From Planctomycetota bacterium (GTDB lineage Bacteria; Planctomycetota; Phycisphaerae; WQYP01): DNA of 8,895 nucleotides. The notes beneath the pieces are model-generated. The model was not told the DNA's origin. It saw only the letters and a list, made by a program, of their open reading frames with translations, and did no database searches. Location of the stretch: positions 1 to 8,895 of the forward strand of contig JAJYGE010000545.1 of NCBI GenBank assembly GCA_021785155.1, written 5' to 3'. Every line of letters starts with the position of its first letter. Position 1 is the stretch's first letter. Of the stretch, positions 7,901 to 8,895 are shown in pieces. The position numbers were made by a program, and so were the translations under genes.

Positions 7901-8455
7901 CAGCAGGTCAAAGCACGTTTCAATGAGAATCGCATCGACGCCACCGTCTAATAGGCCGCGAATCTGCTCAAGATAAGAATCGTGCATGATATCAAAAGTG
8001 GTATTGCCCAGCGTGATGGCTTTGGTGCCCGGGCCAATTGAACCGGCGACAAAGCGCGGACGATCCGGCGTGGAAAATTTATTCGCGGCGTGGCGCGCCA
8101 GCGTTGCCGCCTTCTTGTTTATTTCCCGGCACCGATCCTGTAAGCCGAATTCCGCCAGAACGATTTTACTGGCACCAAACGTATCGGTTTCCACGGTATC
8201 GGACCCGGCGGCATAATACGATTCATGGATGTTCTCAATGACATCCGGGCGCGAAAGCACCAGCACTTCCGGGCAGTTTTCAAGATTATTAAAATCCGCC
8301 AGCGTCAGATTGGCCGCAAATATCTGCGTGCCCAAGCCACCGTCAAACACCATGACGCGATGCTTTAATACCTCCAGAAACGGATGACTTTCCATCGGAC
8401 CGGCGGCACCCTGCTGCAACGCTGAAGCATTCTGGCTTTCTATTGTCTTACTCAT
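4901..8455 (-). CDS. metH: Cobalamin-dependent methionine synthase (5-methyltetrahydrofolate--homocysteine methyltransferase)
   Basis: Transfers the methyl group of 5-methyltetrahydrofolate to homocysteine through protein-bound cobalamin, making methionine and regenerating tetrahydrofolate in the cytoplasm. It is 1184 aa, close to the 1227 aa of E. coli MetH, and all four modules are present. The homocysteine domain (about 25-330) starts 'VMVFDGGLGTQ' and has the zinc ligands C244 ('GMNC') and C310, C311 ('GGCCGTT'). The pterin domain (about 358-620) has 'GERTNTNGSKKF'. The cobalamin cap and Rossmann modules (about 655-885) carry 'DVHDIGKN', with H753 as the lower cobalt ligand, then 'GLSGL' (S798) and 'ILGG' (827-828). 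A Pro/Ala/Thr linker (about 893-908) leads to the AdoMet reactivation domain (about 910-1184) with 'RYSFGYPACPD' (R1126). No residue I could check is missing. The ATG at 8455 is the longest in-frame start but has no good ribosome binding site; M21 is an alternative. Transcribed downstream of a pseudouridine synthase gene, 88 bases away. Confidence 0.97.
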   Translation of the reverse strand: MSKTIESQNASALQQGAAGPMESHPFLEVLKHRVMVFDGGLGTQIFAANLTLADFNNLENCPEVLVLSRPDVIENIHESYYAAGSDTVETDTFGASKIVLAEFGLQDRCREINKKAATLARHAANKFSTPDRPRFVAGSIGPGTKAITLGNTTFDIMHDSYLEQIRGLLDGGVDAILIETCFDLLQAKVAVIAAVDAMTELGIRVPIMVQVTMETVGTMLLGTEINAVITTLEALPVDVIGMNCATGPELMRAHVETLSQHCTRYLSVQPNAGLPVLHEGRTHFPLGAAELAKAHVEFVQQFGVNIVGGCCGTTPEHIRAVAAAVGTLKPAARSAFGRKIDAAHATVSSLYNAVDARQDNSILIVGERTNTNGSKKFRDCLLAGDWDTLVAIGREQVKEGSHVVDVCVDYVGRNGVPDMTDIVRRFAKEVTAPLMIDSTQLDVIEAGLQAAPGKCIVNSINLEDGEDKLARMAALLKRYGAAVVAGTIDEDKTEAMAKTADRKIDIAQRLYDLLVNKYGIPETDIYFDPLIFPIVTGQEEVRRLALETIDGIRRISEQLPNCHTTLGLSNVSFGLKPYARLVLNSAFFNECVKAGLTSAIVHASKILPQNKIEPEHYQWALDLIYDRQREDYKPLQLLTNLGAPAKVAEATEQLPLEEKLRRHIIDGDKQKLPQHLDEAMTKYAPLDIINDHLLAGMKVVGDLFGSGQMQLPFVLQSAEVMKTAVAYLQPFMPKSEGQSRGRMVLATVKGDVHDIGKNLVDIILSNNGYTVYNLGIKQSIANIIQAAKEHNAQIIGLSGLLVKSTLVMRDDLQELNRLGIDIPVILGGAALTRGYVEKDLRDIYKGPLFYGKDAFEGLRVMDHVATGKIAQMLVQTGESPDRAELRCKGGVTVATPAPEAETTGGSTADFVISGIRRDVAVPALPFYGSRVVKDIPVDAVFPYIDEVALFRGQWQFKSGVMPRDEFRKWTESHVRPIYNRIKQKCRDMNLLQPQVVYGYFWAQADKNDLIVYAEDKTTERLRFHFPRQVGRKRWCLSDFFRPVESGEMDVLAMQCVTAGADVAPYEKRLFEQGDFTEYLYVHGIGVQIAEALAEMWHKRVRQELGIADKDGPTMRDIFACHFQGCRYSFGYPACPDLQDEDKLFALLDPARIGCTLSENWMIQPEQSTSAIVVHHPEARYFNVE

Positions 8456-8469
8456 GATTCTTTACTCAT
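8452..8469 (-). CDS. Five-codon leader ORF overlapping the metH start (speculative)
   Basis: Reading the - strand, ATG at 8469 opens MSKES and stops with TGA at 8454-8452, overlapping the metH ATG (8455-8453) in an ATGA junction. An AAGGG (8480-8476) lies six bases upstream of this ATG, an ideal distance, whereas it is 20 bases from the metH ATG. Ribosomes loading here could terminate and restart at metH, giving translational coupling. The first codons, ATG AGT AAA GA, almost repeat the first codons of metH, so a small duplication or a one-base sequence error is an alternative reading. Confidence 0.3.
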   Translation of the reverse strand: MSKES

Positions 8470-8475
8470 TTTGCG

Positions 8476-8480
8476 CCCTT
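8476..8480 (-). promoter_or_regulatory. Ribosome binding site better placed for the leader ORF than for metH
   Basis: AAGGG on the - strand, six bases before the ATG at 8469 and 20 bases before the metH ATG at 8455. It is the only purine-rich anti-16S-like site I see in the metH leader. Confidence 0.45.
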
Positions 8481-8491
8481 CGCGTGTCGGG

Positions 8492-8548
8492 ACGTTACAT
8501 CGGCACCTGAAACATGCCGGTTCACATGATGCCGATACGTCGGTCATG
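8492..8548 (-). other. Alternative hairpins in the metH leader
   Basis: On the - strand, CCGA-CGTA-TCGG (plus-strand 8532-8543) makes a tight hairpin beside the upstream gene's stop codon, and flanking CATG sequences can extend it with a TG bulge. A competing pairing joins ACGTATCGGCA (8540-8530) to TGCCGAT-GTA-ACGT (8505-8492): eleven pairs with a three-base bulge and a 24-base loop. Both use the same TCGG, so they exclude each other, as in attenuators. There is no T-run, and the leader does not match any B12 or S-adenosyl riboswitch pattern I know. It may only be a weak inter-gene processing or termination structure. Confidence 0.3.
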
Positions 8549-8895
8549 ATTTTGCGCCTCTGCCGATGTCTTTCCGGGGCGCGACCCGCAGTCGCGGCTT
8601 GGTGGAAGGCCTGGCGGCATGGGAGTCGGTCGAGGCGGGCGAATGTTGCAGCCGCTTGCGTTCCTTTTCCATTTCCTTGCGTTCAAACCATTTTTGTGTG
8701 GCCTGTCGCTTTTGATCGTGATACTCCGGCGAACTGACCGTGCGCAGCCATTGCAGTTCCTTGGGCGATATCGGTCGGGATTCACCGGGATTTAAGCCCG
8801 CAGCCGTAATCGTTTCCGCAATCGCCACACGGAACATATCATGAACGCGATATCCAAAGCGGGCCAGCACGCGGCGGAATTCCCGATTTTTCCCC
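8544..8895 (-). CDS. rRNA pseudouridine synthase, RsuA/RluB-like, C-terminal end only (partial)
   Basis: The frame is open from the right edge to a TGA at 8546-8544, giving about 117 residues; the true start lies outside the window. It begins 'GKNREFRRVLARFGYRVHDMFRV', followed by 'GESRPISPKELQWL'. This matches the end of the catalytic domain of the RsuA/RluB/RluE/RluF pseudouridine synthases, where a G-x-N-R-x-x-R-R helix, a Gly-Tyr/His-x-Val turn, an R-V strand and a 'GExRxLtxxEl' segment occur in this order. Such enzymes isomerise uridine in ribosomal RNA. The catalytic aspartate and N-terminal S4 domain are off the window. The last 60 or so residues form a highly charged Lys/Arg/Glu tail ('FERKEMEKERKR', then an STK/RPR-rich end), likely disordered and RNA-binding, as in some RluB proteins. 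Which rRNA position it modifies cannot be told. An internal GTG at 8870 is not the start, because the conserved motif extends upstream of it. Confidence 0.68.
   Translation of the reverse strand, partial: GKNREFRRVLARFGYRVHDMFRVAIAETITAAGLNPGESRPISPKELQWLRTVSSPEYHDQKRQATQKWFERKEMEKERKRLQHSPASTDSHAARPSTKPRLRVAPRKDIGRGAKS

Noticed and set aside
8456..8543. Cobalamin, S-adenosylmethionine or S-adenosylhomocysteine riboswitch upstream of metH
   Set aside because: The gap is only 88 bases, too short for a typical cobalamin riboswitch, and I find no B12-box-like or SAM/SAH riboswitch consensus. Hairpins are reported only as unassigned structure.

Overview
The window looks like chromosomal DNA from a free-living, polysaccharide-degrading bacterium of moderate GC content, most likely in the Planctomycetes-Verrucomicrobia group. 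That placement is an inference. It rests on Tat-type (twin-arginine) signal peptides on secreted carbohydrate-active enzymes, one with an unusually long, polar n-region, on clustered glycosidases without SusC/SusD partners, and on a propeller protein type I associate with planctomycetes. No rRNA or ribosomal protein is present to settle the taxonomy.

Left half, + strand (1 to about 4842): a carbohydrate cassette. It opens with the last 53 codons of a GH92-type alpha-mannosidase (2-163). A complete GH78 alpha-L-rhamnosidase follows (227-3124), with a Tat signal and all four expected active-site acidic residues. The third gene (3247-4842) encodes a secreted protein with a small Ig/transthyretin-like N-terminal domain and a predicted beta-propeller resembling GH43/GH117/DUF4185-type folds; I cannot assign it an activity. 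Gaps are 63 and 122 bases and all genes point the same way, so co-transcription is plausible. Together they suggest removal of rhamnose and mannose side groups from a complex glycan outside the cytoplasm.

Right half, - strand (8895 down to 4901): housekeeping genes convergent with the cassette. The C-terminal end of a probable RsuA/RluB-family rRNA pseudouridine synthase enters from the right edge and stops at 8544. After 88 bases comes a full-length cobalamin-dependent methionine synthase, metH (8455-4901, 1184 aa), with all four modules and the key zinc and cobalamin ligands intact. The 88-base leader holds alternative hairpins and a tiny start-stop ORF that has a better ribosome binding site than metH and overlaps its start codon (ATGA).

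The 57-base gap between the convergent blocks (4844-4900) contains only a weak hairpin. I saw no tRNA, rRNA, CRISPR, insertion sequence, attachment site or recognisable riboswitch. The two most interesting items are the unassigned propeller protein and the unusual metH translation-start region. I found no strong evidence of a wholly new multi-gene system.
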